DNA from: Selaginella tamariscina
Taxonomy: Eukaryota > Streptophyta > Lycopodiopsida > Selaginellales > Selaginellaceae
Length of the DNA stretch: 64,000 bases
Assembly: GCA_003024785.1 (NCBI GenBank)
Contig: PUQB01000082.1
Location: 562,501 to 626,500, forward strand
Direction of reading: 5' to 3'
The position numbers and the translations under genes are program-made. Below the pieces are notes generated by a model. It was given only the letters and a program-made list of their open reading frames with translations, ran no database searches and was not told the origin of the DNA. The first letter of the stretch is position 1; each line of letters begins with the position of its first letter. Below, piece after piece: positions 46,500-57,882 of the stretch.

Positions 46500-47113
46500 A
46501 TAAAACCCTTTTAAAGTTTAATATTAAAAAATTATAAATTTACATATATACTTTTGAAATTTTCATTTATAATATTTTGACTTTTAAATAACAATATTAA
46601 TTAGAAATATATTTTCAATTTATAATATATTGTGAATGAAATAATTAAGTGTTAAATTATCATAGTAAAAAATAAAATATTTTTAAAAATAATTGTGATA
46701 TATATGTTTAATATGTTGTATTTTGACCTAAATATAATAATTATAAATTTTTATTGATTTTTTAAAAATGTTTTTTAATTTTTAATTTTGAAATTTATGA
46801 AGTTTTAAATTGAAGTTTAGAGGTATATACATAAATATGATAAATTTTAGGGGTATAAATGTAATTTTCATATTATTGGAATTTTCTTATTCTTTTTAAA
46901 TTAAATTATTTAAAGGAAATTTAAAATACAATCTATTTTTATACTCCTCTTAAATATAGAATATTTTAAAAGTCAAAATATTATAAATGAAAATTTCAAA
47001 GATATATATATAAATTTATAATTTTTAGAAGGGTATATATGTAAATATAAACTTCTAGGGGTATATATGTAAATATAATAAATTTCAAGGGTATCAATAT
47101 AATTTTCCGTAAT
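46500..47113. repeat. Two partial head-to-head copies of a Mutator-like MITE
   Basis: The segment 46500-46877, reverse-complemented, matches the first ~380 bp of the MITE at 57246-57715. The segment 46955-47113 matches the last ~150 bp of that element in direct orientation, ending ATAATTTTCC. Both show the terminal motif TAAATTTCAAGGGTAT/ATACCCCTAAAATTTA. The DNA is about 85% A+T with no coding. Confidence 0.6.
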
Positions 47114-47114
47114 A

Positions 47115-47325
47115 TATAAAGTAATTATGAAGGTTAACCATGGTATATTTTAGAAGTTACTAAAGATATTTATGGTATAGTTAAATCCTTTATAGGATAG
47201 TTCAAATATAGCTAGAATAGACCTTTTCTTATATATATATTTATAAATCCTAACCTTAAATACAAAGGATATATGAGTTTTCTGTATTTTTGTATATTAT
47301 TGTGTTGTGTCTCGGGGTTCTCACA
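47115..47325 (+). repeat. 5' LTR of the second Ty3/gypsy element
   Basis: It matches 51061-51266 along its length, including GGTTAACCATGGTATATT and CTCGGGGTTCTCACA. A TATATATATATTTATAAATC segment is the likely promoter. Confidence 0.85.
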
Positions 47326-50300
47326 TTGGTGAAAAAGTTAAGCAATTTGTGAGAGAAGTTTTTTTTCTTTTTTTTTTAATTTCTTTTCAATCTTTTTTTC
47401 TTTGTTCTTATGGACCAACAACTTTTGAAACAACTAATTCACATCACATACCAGCATGAACAGCTCCATCGTTTGAAGCAAGTACCAAATGAAATTTGTC
47501 ATGTAATTTGCTATTAAATTTCGTGATCTCTTGATGCGAGTTGATCCCATCATGTTCAAGCGTATCTTGTTGGTTATGTTCAGGCACTGGGTTTTGTCAC
47601 TTTGGAGGAGGTTTTTACTCGTGCACAACGTTTTGAAATGGCTCCAAGAGTATAATTACCCATTCTAGAGGCCATCACTCCAACAACTTTCAATCCTCCT
47701 GCTAGTCATGTGCCTATGGAGGTAAAAGTTGCTCGCATTAATGGTGCTGGTTATGGTCAAGGACAAGGACGACGACGATTGTCTTGTTGGGCTTGTGGTG
47801 TACTTGGTCACACTTATCAACATTGTCGGCGGTTTCCCGATTGCGACCACCATATCCAGGTTGGCGTCCAGTCAGAATCAACCGGTTGTTGTTGTGGATG
47901 TTACTCTTGTGGAGGCGGAAATGAGTAGGTGTGTTGGGTATGGAGGCACCTAACACCTTTCCTTCATCTCCTAGTCCTCCATCTTTTTCACCTCAAGCTT
48001 CGAACTCCTCAAAAGGGTTATCTCCATTTACACTACAAGGTTTATACATGGTACCCCTGTAACTATTCTTATTGATACAGTTCTAGTATTTCTTGATTTC
48101 TGCTAATGTGGTTACACGTTGTGCTTTGACAACGGTGCCAAGCAAGGAAGCTTTACATGTGTTGCATGGATGGATGTACTCGAGCTGCTTCGTTACACTT
48201 GCTCAAGTACCTTTGCAGTTTGGGACTTATACAACGAGTTGCAACTCCATGTATTATAACAGTAAAAGATACAATATTTTTGACATTATCCTTGGGTGTA
48301 CTTGGTTGGATGCATGTAAGGCAAGTTGCTAATTTGGGCCTCGACGGTTGATACTTCTAGGTCATTCATCTTTTCCTTTGCATAAACTCCCTCTCAAGCA
48401 ATGTGGAGCAATTTTGTCAAGTGCCATCATGCATGAGCAAATGTTTCAGCAGTGGTGTCCTCATGTCAAGGAACTTGGAGATGTACAAGTGGCAACCGAA
48501 CAAACTTCTTCTCAATGAGAGTTTCAAGTACAATAATTATTGAAGAAATATTTAGATCTTTTCTCTATAGATATCACCCCTACTACTAAGGTTCACACAC
48601 AACACCACATTCAAACAGGGGATACTTTACCTTCTAAAGCTACTGTTCGAAGGTGATTTCTGAAAGAATTGGCCATTATATGAAAATGTGTGTCAGAGTC
48701 GCTAGAGTCATAGCCTCATTTGGTGGATAAACTTGATGAATTTAAGCGGTTCACGGTGGATTACCATTCCGTAAATGTTGTTACGGAACCAGATAGCTAT
48801 CCCTTGTTGAACACATAGGATTTGTTAGATCAATTAGGTAAGAGTCGTTGGTTTACTAAATTGGATCTTGCTTTATATTATTGGCAAATTCCTATGGCTC
48901 CTGAAGATGTTCCCAAAATAGCATTCTGAACTCCTTTTGGTTTATATGAGTTCCTTGTTATGACTTTTGGTTTAGTATCTGCTCCTACCACATTTCAGCA
49001 CATGATGGATGAAGTTTTTAATGATGAGTTTTTAGATACAGTTACAAAATACTTGGATGACATTCTAATTCATACTCAGGGATCTTGGAAAGATCATCTT
49101 AAAGTAGCTCGTGTGTTTGATCATTTACAGGAGTATGGGCTCAAGTTGAAGAAGCCCAAGTGTGTTTTTGGCACAATTGAAACTACGTATTTGGGGTACA
49201 TGGTTTCTCGTGGGGTTACATGTGGATCCATCCAAGGTGGAGGCTGTGGTGAAATTTCCTCATCTAACGAATGTACGGTCTTGACGACAGTTTCTTGGTA
49301 AGGTCTACCTCATTTGCTCCTTTGCGAACCTTGTACATAAGGATGTTCCTTTTGTGTGGACTGACGATTGTAAAAATTCTTTTTGTAAACTACAAAAAGT
49401 ATTTGACGTCCCTCTAGTGCTTCATTATCCGGATTTTTTTCGTCCTTTTATATTACGAACGGATGCTTCTACCGTTGGTATTAGTAGAGTCCTAATTGCA
49501 TACGATATCCCATTGCATATGTAAATAGGGCATTGCAAGGCCCTAAACATAATTATTGTGCTTCAGATCTTGAGTGCTTAGTTATAGTGTGGGCTTTTGA
49601 GCGTCTTCGTGTATATCTCCATGGTTCTCATACGCTTTTGGAGTGTGATCATGCAGCTGTTTCTACCTTACAGAATAATAGGAAGTTGCTTTGACAATTT
49701 GCCAGATGGGCACTTTGGCTCCAGATGTACGACTTTGAGGTCCAACATTGTCTGGGGGATAGTATGGTGGATGCTGATGCTCTTTCTAAGGCTCCTTGTG
49801 CAGTTATCGCCAATCAATCGGATCTCACAATTCCATCTCTTGTAGAGGTTTCAAGGGCTCAGGAAACAGATGTTTAGATTCAACTTATTTGTTTGGCACT
49901 ATCCAACTTTCGTTTCTCTTCATTTGTGACACAATTTCACATATATGACGATGTGGTTTATTTTATTGGCACAAATGTTACAACTTCACTACGCTTGGCA
50001 ATTCTAACCACTTTTGTTCCTAAGTATCTTGTAGCATATCATGATTCACCACTATCTGGTGGACATTTTGGTTATCAAAGAACTTTGAACAGCTTACAAT
50101 GTTTTTTTTACTGGCCGAATATGCGACGAGATGTGATCCAGTACGTACAAAGTTGTTCATTATGTCAGACTCGGAACTCCTCACGATCAACTGGTGCTCT
50201 AAAATCTATACAGGTAAAACGGCCATTCAAACTTGTAGCATGGGATTTAATTGGTTCTTTTCCACCTTCAGCTGCATGCAACCGATATGTTATGGTTTTA

Positions 50301-51060
50301 ACAGATTATTTAACACGCTAGGTGAAGGTTGGAGCTTTATCAGATGCCACAGCCCATAGTGTTACTAATTTTTTACTCACTTAGGTAATTTTGCGCCTAT
50401 TCATGTTTAAAACGGATTTTATCAGATAATGGACCCGCCTTTATTGTTAAAGTTTTAAAAGTTTTTACTTCACGGATCGGAATTCAACAATCTTTTACAT
50501 CTCCCTTTTATCCAGGTTAGTCAAGCATTTGAACTGGATTTTTAAATGTATGATTTTTAAGTATGTAAATCCTACTCAGAATGATTAGGATTGGTATTTG
50601 AAATACTTAGAATTTGCATACAACACTGGCATTCAGAGTTCCATTGACATGTCTCCATTCAAAGAATTGTATGGGCAAGACCCTCGAATGCCTCCAAAAG
50701 TTAGTTTGGCTTTTCACAAACCTAAGTACGCTGAAGCTCGATATTAGGTGACTTACTTAAATCGAGCTCTTCCTTTATTATATGCTACCTCAGTAGAACA
50801 TTTGGGTCGGGCAGAAGTTCAACAACAACAGAATTATTTTTTGTCATCGGCCACCTCCTCAGTTTGTTATTGGTGACCTTGTTCTTGTGCATTTTCCAAA
50901 ACTTCTTTAAAAAGGCTCCTTCAAATTTTATGTAGAAATGGCTCGGTCATTATAAGATTCTTTGTCAAGTTGGTCCTCAAGTTTACCATGTACAAGATGT
51001 TGAGTCTCGAGAAGTTCCTTTGGTTGCTCACGTTTTACAATTGTTACAAGAGGGGGATAA

Positions 51061-51266
51061 TGTAAGGTAATTACAAAGGTTAACCATGGTATATTCTAGA
51101 AGTTTTTAGAGATATTTATGGTGTGGCTAAATCCTTTATAGGATAGTCCAAATATAGCTAGAATATACATTTTTCTTTGTATATATAAACATTGACCTTG
51201 AATACAAAGGATATATAAGTTTTCTGTATTTTCGTATTTACTATGTTGTGTCTCGGGGTTCTCACA
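51061..51266 (+). repeat. 3' LTR of the second Ty3/gypsy element
   Basis: It begins TGTAAGGTAATTACAAAGG directly after the purine tract and ends TTCTCACA. Confidence 0.85.
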
Positions 51267-51400
51267 ATATCAATTTAACATTGCCTTGTACACATTTATA
51301 ATCAAATTACGTACAATTCAACCACTTATTTACATTTGAATGCTAAATGTTTTTACATCCTGATTGATTAAATGGAACATTAACCTCGTAATATATATAT
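51267..51400 (+). repeat. AT-rich repeat shared with 57066-57175
   Basis: ATATCAATTTAACATTGC, TATAATCAAATTAC, TTTACATTTGAATG and TGATTGATTAAATGGAA occur in the same order here and at 57066-57175. The two copies flank the element at 51577-56485. They may be fragments of an older repeat or a small duplication. Confidence 0.6.
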
Positions 51401-51576
51401 ATAGCCAATTTGCATTTAAATATTTCATTTAATTTTTTCTTACTACAAAATGGACAATAGAAAGTCTGTCACATTATTAATTTATACACCTTAATTAAGG
51501 GCAAGGTTACAATAGCTTATATTTATTATTAAAACATATTAAAGAAATTTTAAAAGTCATTCAATTAAGTTATATA

Positions 51577-51738
51577 TGTAAGATCCACGTGTACGGCTAC
51601 ATGTGCACATACTATTATTAGCGTAGTGGATTTTAATAGCCGTCGGATTGGATTCAATCTGGACCACTCGCTCTTGTATATAAGTTAGGGTTTCTTGAAC
51701 TAATGAATATATACATTTCTATATTCCAAGCTCTCACA
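51577..51738 (+). repeat. 5' LTR of the third Ty3/gypsy element
   Basis: It aligns end to end with 56323-56485. CTCTTGTATATAAGTTAGGG gives the likely TATA box. Confidence 0.9.
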
Positions 51739-52059
51739 TTGGTGGAGGTGAGGGGCACCTCTAATTGTCCCTACGGAGTACTCGGATTTGTGTCTTTTTA
51801 TCGATTTTCTTTGTCTTCTTAGATCTAGCTTTTCCATTGTCTAGATTTATTCCTTTCTTGTAGATTTTGTCTTTTCTTCGTACATGGATCCACAATAGGC
51901 AAATCCTTTGTCTGTGAAGCAGTTACTCATGCAGTTATTGGATGCCATGCGTATGCAATTGAATAATCACTCTCAACTGATGGCAGCATTCACAGCCCAG
52001 GGTACTCCTCCTGCTCATGTTGCAAACCCCTGCGTCCGTCCGAATTTCTTTTCGCAGAA

Positions 52060-53270
52060 ATCCTAGAGATGATGGACGGGCAGATAGTAGACGCGGAGCA
52101 TTTGCACGATTACGTCATGGAGGCATTCAAAAATCACGACATCGCTGTGCTGACGAATTCCAAGAAATGGTTTGACCACTTCATTATGGTTGCCACATAT
52201 CATTCGTGGGACGGTGCTCAGTGTTTGCGTGAGTTTCCTACTTATCTTCAAGGGACAGCATTGCAGTGGTACAATGGTCTGGACGTTGCAACTTGTGGGG
52301 ATTGGAGTATTCTTCCAGAGATCTTCAAATGTGCATTTGGGCATGCGGACGACTGTGACGATGCTTTTCAGCAGTTGCATTGTATTCGTCAGGATCCATT
52401 TGAGTTGGTGATGCAATTTGGTGTTCGCTTTGAAGCCTTTTGCTGCGTGCAGAACCTAACATGTCGGAACGCATAAGTTAGGTATGTTGTGGCCAGCACT
52501 TCGTCAAGACCTTGTGGGGCTTGTGATGCACTAGCTCCAGTGACTCTTGACGATGCTTTGAGGCTGGCACAACGATATGAGTCGTCACCTCTCCACTTGC
52601 ACCTTCACGTGCTCTCGTTCCACTTCATGTTGGGGATGGACCTGCTCCGATGGAGGTTGAGGCTGTTGCCGCTCGTGTACCAGCACAAGGTTGGGGCCCG
52701 TGGACGTGCAATTCGTTGTTGGGGTGTGATGAGGTTGGACACACGTATCGGCGCTGTCAACGGTTTCCCGATTGGCGTCCCCCATTTCTAGGTGGAGGCC
52801 ATGGCGTCAACAACGTCCGGTTGGTGCTGCTATAGTGGAAGGTTGTGATGCGGTGGATCTTCTAGGAAACGATGAATCGCACAAGTAGAGGGCCTCATGC
52901 GAATAAATTAGTGACCCCTCCATCTTTCTTTCGGGAGTATCATCAAGGGGTTCACTGGCACCAAATCATCCGGTCTTCACTTTTTAAACTTAATTTAATC
53001 ACACACCACGTCCTATTTTCCTTTAGTGTTGGTGGATACAGGTTGAGTTTGTCCTCTATTTTTCAATCTATTGCTACACGTTGCAAACTTCATTTGCGTC
53101 GTGCGGTAGAACCAGTCTTCATTCTGTACGGCAACGGACACACTCATGTTTGTTCGTGGGATGAAGTTGACATTGTTGTTTGTGTGGACGATCGTGAGTT
53201 TAGCTTCAATCTTTGTGGGTGGTGCCGAGTCAAGCTTTTCACCTTATCCTTGGTATGGATTGGTTGACTC
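52060..53270 (+). pseudogene. gag and protease region of the third element
   Basis: A gag core (EFPTYLQGTALQWYNGL) leads to a knuckle-like segment with GHTYRRC and then a protease-like region around 52990-53270. Fossil; functions as in the family (particle assembly and polyprotein cleavage). Confidence 0.6.
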
Positions 53271-53599
53271 ACAATCATGCCAAGTGTGATTTTGAAAAGT
53301 CTCCCCCTGTTTGACTCTCCCTCGTCTTTTTTACATTCCTCTTACTTCTATTCCATTTCGTCCATTTGCTTCCACCTCTGCTTTCCATCACTTTTGTCTC
53401 ACCCTTACTTACAACCATTTTCCCTTCATGCTCTTCCTTTCCGTCTCTGGACCCATCAGATGATCATCGTGCTGCAGTTGTTAATCAACTTAAGAAGGAG
53501 TATGCTGATCTTTTCAACTTCGACTTGTCACTGGGCCAAGATTGCGACACACCACCCTATTCCAACTGGAGATGCTAGGCCAATCAAGGTACTGTTCGG

Positions 53600-54850
53600 C
53601 GTCGATCACAAAGGAGCTCAAGATCTTACGAGCGAATGTCAAAGAATGTTGGAAAGGTGTTATCCGGAAATCTCGAAGTCCTTGGGCGTGCAACCTCACT
53701 TGTGACAAGCCTGATGGGAGCATTCGATTCTGCATTGACTATCGCCCATTAAATGAGGTAACCGTCTCAGATGTGTACCCACTTCCTCATACTGCAGACC
53801 TTTTGGATCAATTAGGGCGAGCCGTTGGTTCACCAAGTTAGATCTCGCATCTGGATATTGGCAAGTTCCGATGGCTGACATGGACATTCCCAAGACTGCT
53901 TTTCGAACACCATTTGGCCTGTACGAGTTCTTGGTGATGCCTTTCGGTTTGAGCAATGCTCCAGCAACTTTCCAGCGTATGATGACAGGTTCTTTGCGAC
54001 ATGCCGGAGGTGACTGCCGATTTCATCGATGATGTTTTGATCCATTCGGATGGAACATGGGAGGAGCATGTCATGTGTAAGGTTTTGGATCGACTGCGGG
54101 AAGTTGGTTTGAAGTTGAAGCCATCTAAGTGTGTGTTTGGATCAAAGGACACCACTTATCTGGGTTATCGCATTTCACGTGAAGGTTTGCAAGTCGATCC
54201 TGACAAACTAGTTGCAGTTTTGAAGTTCCCTACGCCAAAGTGTGTGAATGATGTGCAACGCTTTCTTGGCAAGGTACAATATCTGGGTCGTTTTGGATCA
54301 TCTTTCAGATCGTACTGCACCGTTGCGCGCGTTGTTGAAATCGTCAATGACTTCTTTTGTTTGGTCTAAGGATTGCAAGCAGGCATTTGCAGATCTCAAA
54401 GAGTTGTTGACGACTCCTCCAGTTTTGGCGTACCCGGATTACACCCGTCCTTTCATCTTGCGTGTAGATGCTTCTGACATCGGCCTCGGGGGCGTATTGA
54501 TGCAGGAGAGTACGAGTGTTCCTGGCCAACGACATCCCATTGCGTACATCAGCCGTACATTGCAGCCAGCAGAGGTGAATTACTCCACGAACAGAAAAGG
54601 AGTGTCTAGCAGCAGTTTGGGGTTTTGAGAAGCTCCATGCCTACTTGCATGGTTCGCGGACGTTGTTGGAAGGCGATCATGCAGCAGTCACTTCGTTGTT
54701 AAGCGGAAGAATTTGATTGGGTACTGCTCGGTGGGCCTTGAAACTTCAAATTTACGACTTTGAAGTTGTTCATCGTCCAGGGAGTTCCATGGCTGATGCT
54801 GATGCTCTTTCTCGGGCTCCTCTTCCACCTTCTCTCTCTTTGTTGCCCCA
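53600..54850 (+). pseudogene. Reverse transcriptase and RNase H region of the third element
   Basis: RT pieces include [20 protein letters not shown] (near 53703), [16 protein letters not shown] (near 54022) and KPSKCVFGSKDTTYLGY (near 54118). RNase H pieces include PFILRVDASDIGLGGVLMQE (near 54449) and a [19 protein letters not shown] end (near 54765). Fossil. Confidence 0.75.
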
Positions 54851-54949
54851 GAGGAACCAGTTGTTCCAGCTTCAGTGGACTTTTTGGAAAGATTCTACCA
54901 TCAGCAGTTGCTGTGCTTGACGTTCAGTGTCCGCAGAATGCAGAGTTAG

Positions 54950-55920
54950 ATTTGCCGTCTTTGGATGAGGTTCGGGAAGCTCAAAAGGTTGAGCCGTGGA
55001 TTCGAAGGCTTCGTGATGGGTTTGAGAATCCTGCATCACTTGCTGATGACTTGCCTTTCAGGCATTTACATTCACAGTATCGCCTTCAGGATGACCTTCT
55101 TTATTTTGTGGGGACTGATCCAGATGATCCTTTGCGGTTGGTGGTGCCTTCAATCTTCATTCCACGCTTCCTCCATGCTTACCATGACTCTCCTATTCTT
55201 GGCGGGCACATGGGACATCGTCGGGTGATGGAGAAGCTGCGCAGATCTTTCTATTGGCCGGAGTTGCGAGGAGATGTGATTCGGTATGTGCGTAGCTTGT
55301 GTGTGCCAAGCTCGCAATACTCCCCCATGTGCTTCGGAAGGACGGTTGGAGTCAATTGCAGTTTCTCGTCCGTTTGAATTGGTGGCATTTGATTTGATGG
55401 GACCTTTTCCGCGGTCAACTGCTGGTAACGAGTACGTTATTATTGCTTCTGATTACCTAACTCGTTGGGTAGAAGTTGGTGCTCTTGCTAGTGCGACTGC
55501 TTCTGCTGTTGGTCAGTTTCTCCTGAATCGGGTCGTGTTTCAGCATTCTTGTCCGGAGCGAATTCTCTCGGATAATGGTCCCGCATTTATGGCTGAGGCA
55601 TTTCATGTTTTGACATCTCGATAGGGATACGCCACACTTTCACAAGTGCTTATCATCCTCAGACAGATGGTTTAGTGGAACGGCTCGTCAGAACCTTCAA
55701 GGGGATGATCGCAAAGTATGTGAACTTTCAACATTCAGATTGGGATGGTTATCTGCCGTCTCTCCGATATGCTTATGTCACTGGAGTTCAAAGTTCCATT
55801 GGTACTTCCCCATATAAGCTTTGTATGGTCATGACCCGGTGTTGCCAACGGAGTTGGGTTTGCCTTCTCGGTTACCGCGAGCTGCTGATGCTAGGTCGTG
55901 GGATCGGTATCTGACAGCAT
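54950..55920 (+). pseudogene. Integrase region of the third element
   Basis: It shows the HHCC region (YHDSPILGGHMGHRRVMEKL, near 55180), the catalytic core (VAFDLMGPFPRSTAGN near 55385; ERILSDNGPAFM near 55557) and VQSSIGTSPYKL (near 55790). Fossil. Confidence 0.75.
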
Positions 55921-56322
55921 TCTTCCATTGGTTCGTGCGGAGTCAGCAGAACACTTGGGCCGTACAAGTAGGACAACAACAATACAACTCGCATCATCGT
56001 CCTCTGCGAGTACAAGGTTGATGAACTGGTGTTGGTTCGTTTTCTCAAACTTATGGTACGTGGTTTAGTTAAGAGTCTCCTTCCTCAGTGGAAAGGACCA
56101 TACGAGTACTACGGCAAGTAGGGCCGTAGGTTTTGAGGTTCGGCACGACATTCAACCCGATCCTCTGGAGATTGTACATGTGCAATGGTTGAAGCATTTT
56201 GTGCAAAGGGAACAAGTTGTGCTACCTACAGATCCACCAGTGCCTCCTCCTGATGTTCCTCCAGATTCATGCCCATTTACAAGAGAACCCTAACCAACTG
56301 CATCCTTTCGAGAGGAGGGATG

Positions 56323-56485
56323 ATGTAAGATCCATGTGTACAACTGCATATGCACATACTATTATTAACATAGTGGATTTTGATAGCTGTCGGATTGGAT
56401 TCAATCTGGATCACTCGCTCTTGTATATAAGTTAGGGTTTCTTAAATTAATGAATATACACATTTCTATATTCCGAACTTTCACA
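56323..56485 (+). repeat. 3' LTR of the third Ty3/gypsy element
   Basis: It follows the purine tract and aligns with 51577-51738. It is followed by a TA-rich tract that blurs any target duplication. Confidence 0.9.
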
Positions 56486-57065
56486 TATATATATATATAT
56501 ATATATTCCATTAATTTCTTTACCTATACTGCTAAGATATTCTAATTGTTTTACAACTAGAATTTCTTAAATAAAATTTAAAATTGAAATAAATCATCTA
56601 AAGTATATTCTTATAATATTTATACTACATGTCATTGGATTTAAGTTATAAAAGATAATGTAATATATCTTTTAAGGATATACTGTATCTCAAGAATAAC
56701 TTACATTTTTGTTAGAAAAAATAGCTAAAAGAAAAAAAATATTAATATCTTATGTTTAATATTAAAGAACTTAAGCTATATTAAAAATATACTTTATTTA
56801 ATTATTTCAACATGAATACATTATATTCTAAATGTCTTAAATATTTATTCTGTGTAAAAAGTTTTAATAATAAAAATGTTAAAATATCCTTGTAATATCT
56901 TATGTTAAGATAAATTATTATAATGAAATATATGTTAAGGATATGTTTTAATTTAATGACTTAGATTTTATTTTAATTCTAAATGTTATTAATCATGAAA
57001 AATTTAAAATATTTTAGTAATATTCCTTTAAATAATTTAATTTTAAGAGAATAAAAAGATTTTAA

Positions 57066-57171
57066 TAATATCAATTTAACATTGCATTTATAATCAAATT
57101 ACATACGCTTGAATTACTTGTTTACATTTGAATGTTAAATGTTTTTGCATCTCACTGTGATTGATTAAATG

Positions 57172-57231
<60 letters not shown>

Positions 57232-57235
57232 TACA
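57066..57235. repeat. Second copy of the AT-rich repeat, then a (TA)n tract
   Basis: 57066-57175 matches 51267-51400. It runs into about 25 TA units at 57173-57222. Confidence 0.6.
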
Positions 57236-57245
57236 TTTAAAATAT

Positions 57246-57715
57246 GGGAAAATTACATTTGTACATATGAAATTTATCATATTTATATATATACCTTAAA
57301 AGTTTTATATTTGCATATATACTCCAGAAACTTCAATTTAAAACTTCATAAATTTTAAAATTAAAAATTAAAAAATATTTTTAAAAAATTAATAAAAATT
57401 TATAATTAATTTATATTTTATTATATTTAGGTCCAAAATACAACTTATTAAATATATATATCACAATATAATATAATTATTTTAAAAATATTCCATTTTT
57501 TACTATGACAATTTTTTGACATTTAACATTTAATAAACTTTAATTATTTCATTTGCAATATATTATGAATTAAAAATATATTTTTAATTAATATTATTAT
57601 TTTAAAAGTTAAAATATTACAAGTAAAGTTTTTAAAAAGTATATATGTAAATATAAAACTTGTAAAGGTATATATGTAAATATGATAAATTTCAGGAGTA
57701 TAAACGTAATTTTCC
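57246..57715. mobile_element. Mutator-like MITE with 10-bp target duplication
   Basis: The 470-bp AT-rich element is flanked by TTTAAAATAT at 57236-57245 and again at 57716-57725. Its ends are inverted repeats of about 50 bp: GGGAAAATTACATTTGTAC with GAAATTTATCATATTTATAT on the left, and ATATGATAAATTTCAGGAG then CGTAATTTTCC on the right. A 9-11 bp duplication with long inverted ends fits a non-autonomous MULE. Its insertion is just upstream of the BADC gene. Confidence 0.75.
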
Positions 57716-57882
57716 TTTAAAATATCATTTCCTAAACAGAATGGACGGTACAGATCCCGCCACGATATTAATTTTCAAGCCGTCGATGTTTATGGGTAGA
57801 ACTCGCTTGGCTGCCCATTTAGCAGAGAAAATCAGCAATTAGGGTGAAGAAGGCGGGATCGATCTGTCTGTACGCGCAAGCT

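Larger units (their letters stand above)
47115..51266 (+). mobile_element. Ty3/gypsy retrotransposon, second copy (4.15 kb), broken
   Basis: Two LTRs (47115-47325 and 51061-51266, about 206-211 bp) differ at roughly one site in ten. The 5' LTR ends TTCTCACA, followed by a TTGGTG primer-binding-type start. A purine tract AGAGGGGGATAA precedes the 3' LTR. The interior shows a gag zinc knuckle (CWACGVLGHTYQHC, near 47790), RT with KYLDDILIHTQGSW (near 49050), an RNase H-like part (49340-49800) and integrase (HDSPLSGGHFGYQRT near 50040; AWDLIGSFPPS near 50240). It is broken at many sites and its gag region is short. It is related to the element at 51577-56485. Confidence 0.85.
51577..56485 (+). 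mobile_element. Ty3/gypsy retrotransposon, third copy (4.9 kb), broken
   Basis: LTRs at 51577-51738 and 56323-56485 (about 162 bp) begin TGTAAGATCCA and end TTCACA or CTCACA. The 5' LTR is followed by TTGGTGGAGG and the 3' LTR is preceded by GAGAGGAGGGATGA. The order is gag (52060-52480, with GTALQWYNGL), a zinc knuckle with GHTYRRC (near 52740), protease-like (52990-53270), RT (53600-54360), RNase H (54400-54850) and integrase (54950-55920). It is broken at several places. The LTRs differ at about 16 of 162 sites, so it is not recent. It shares LTR ends, primer site and knuckle with the element at 47115-51266. Confidence 0.88.
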
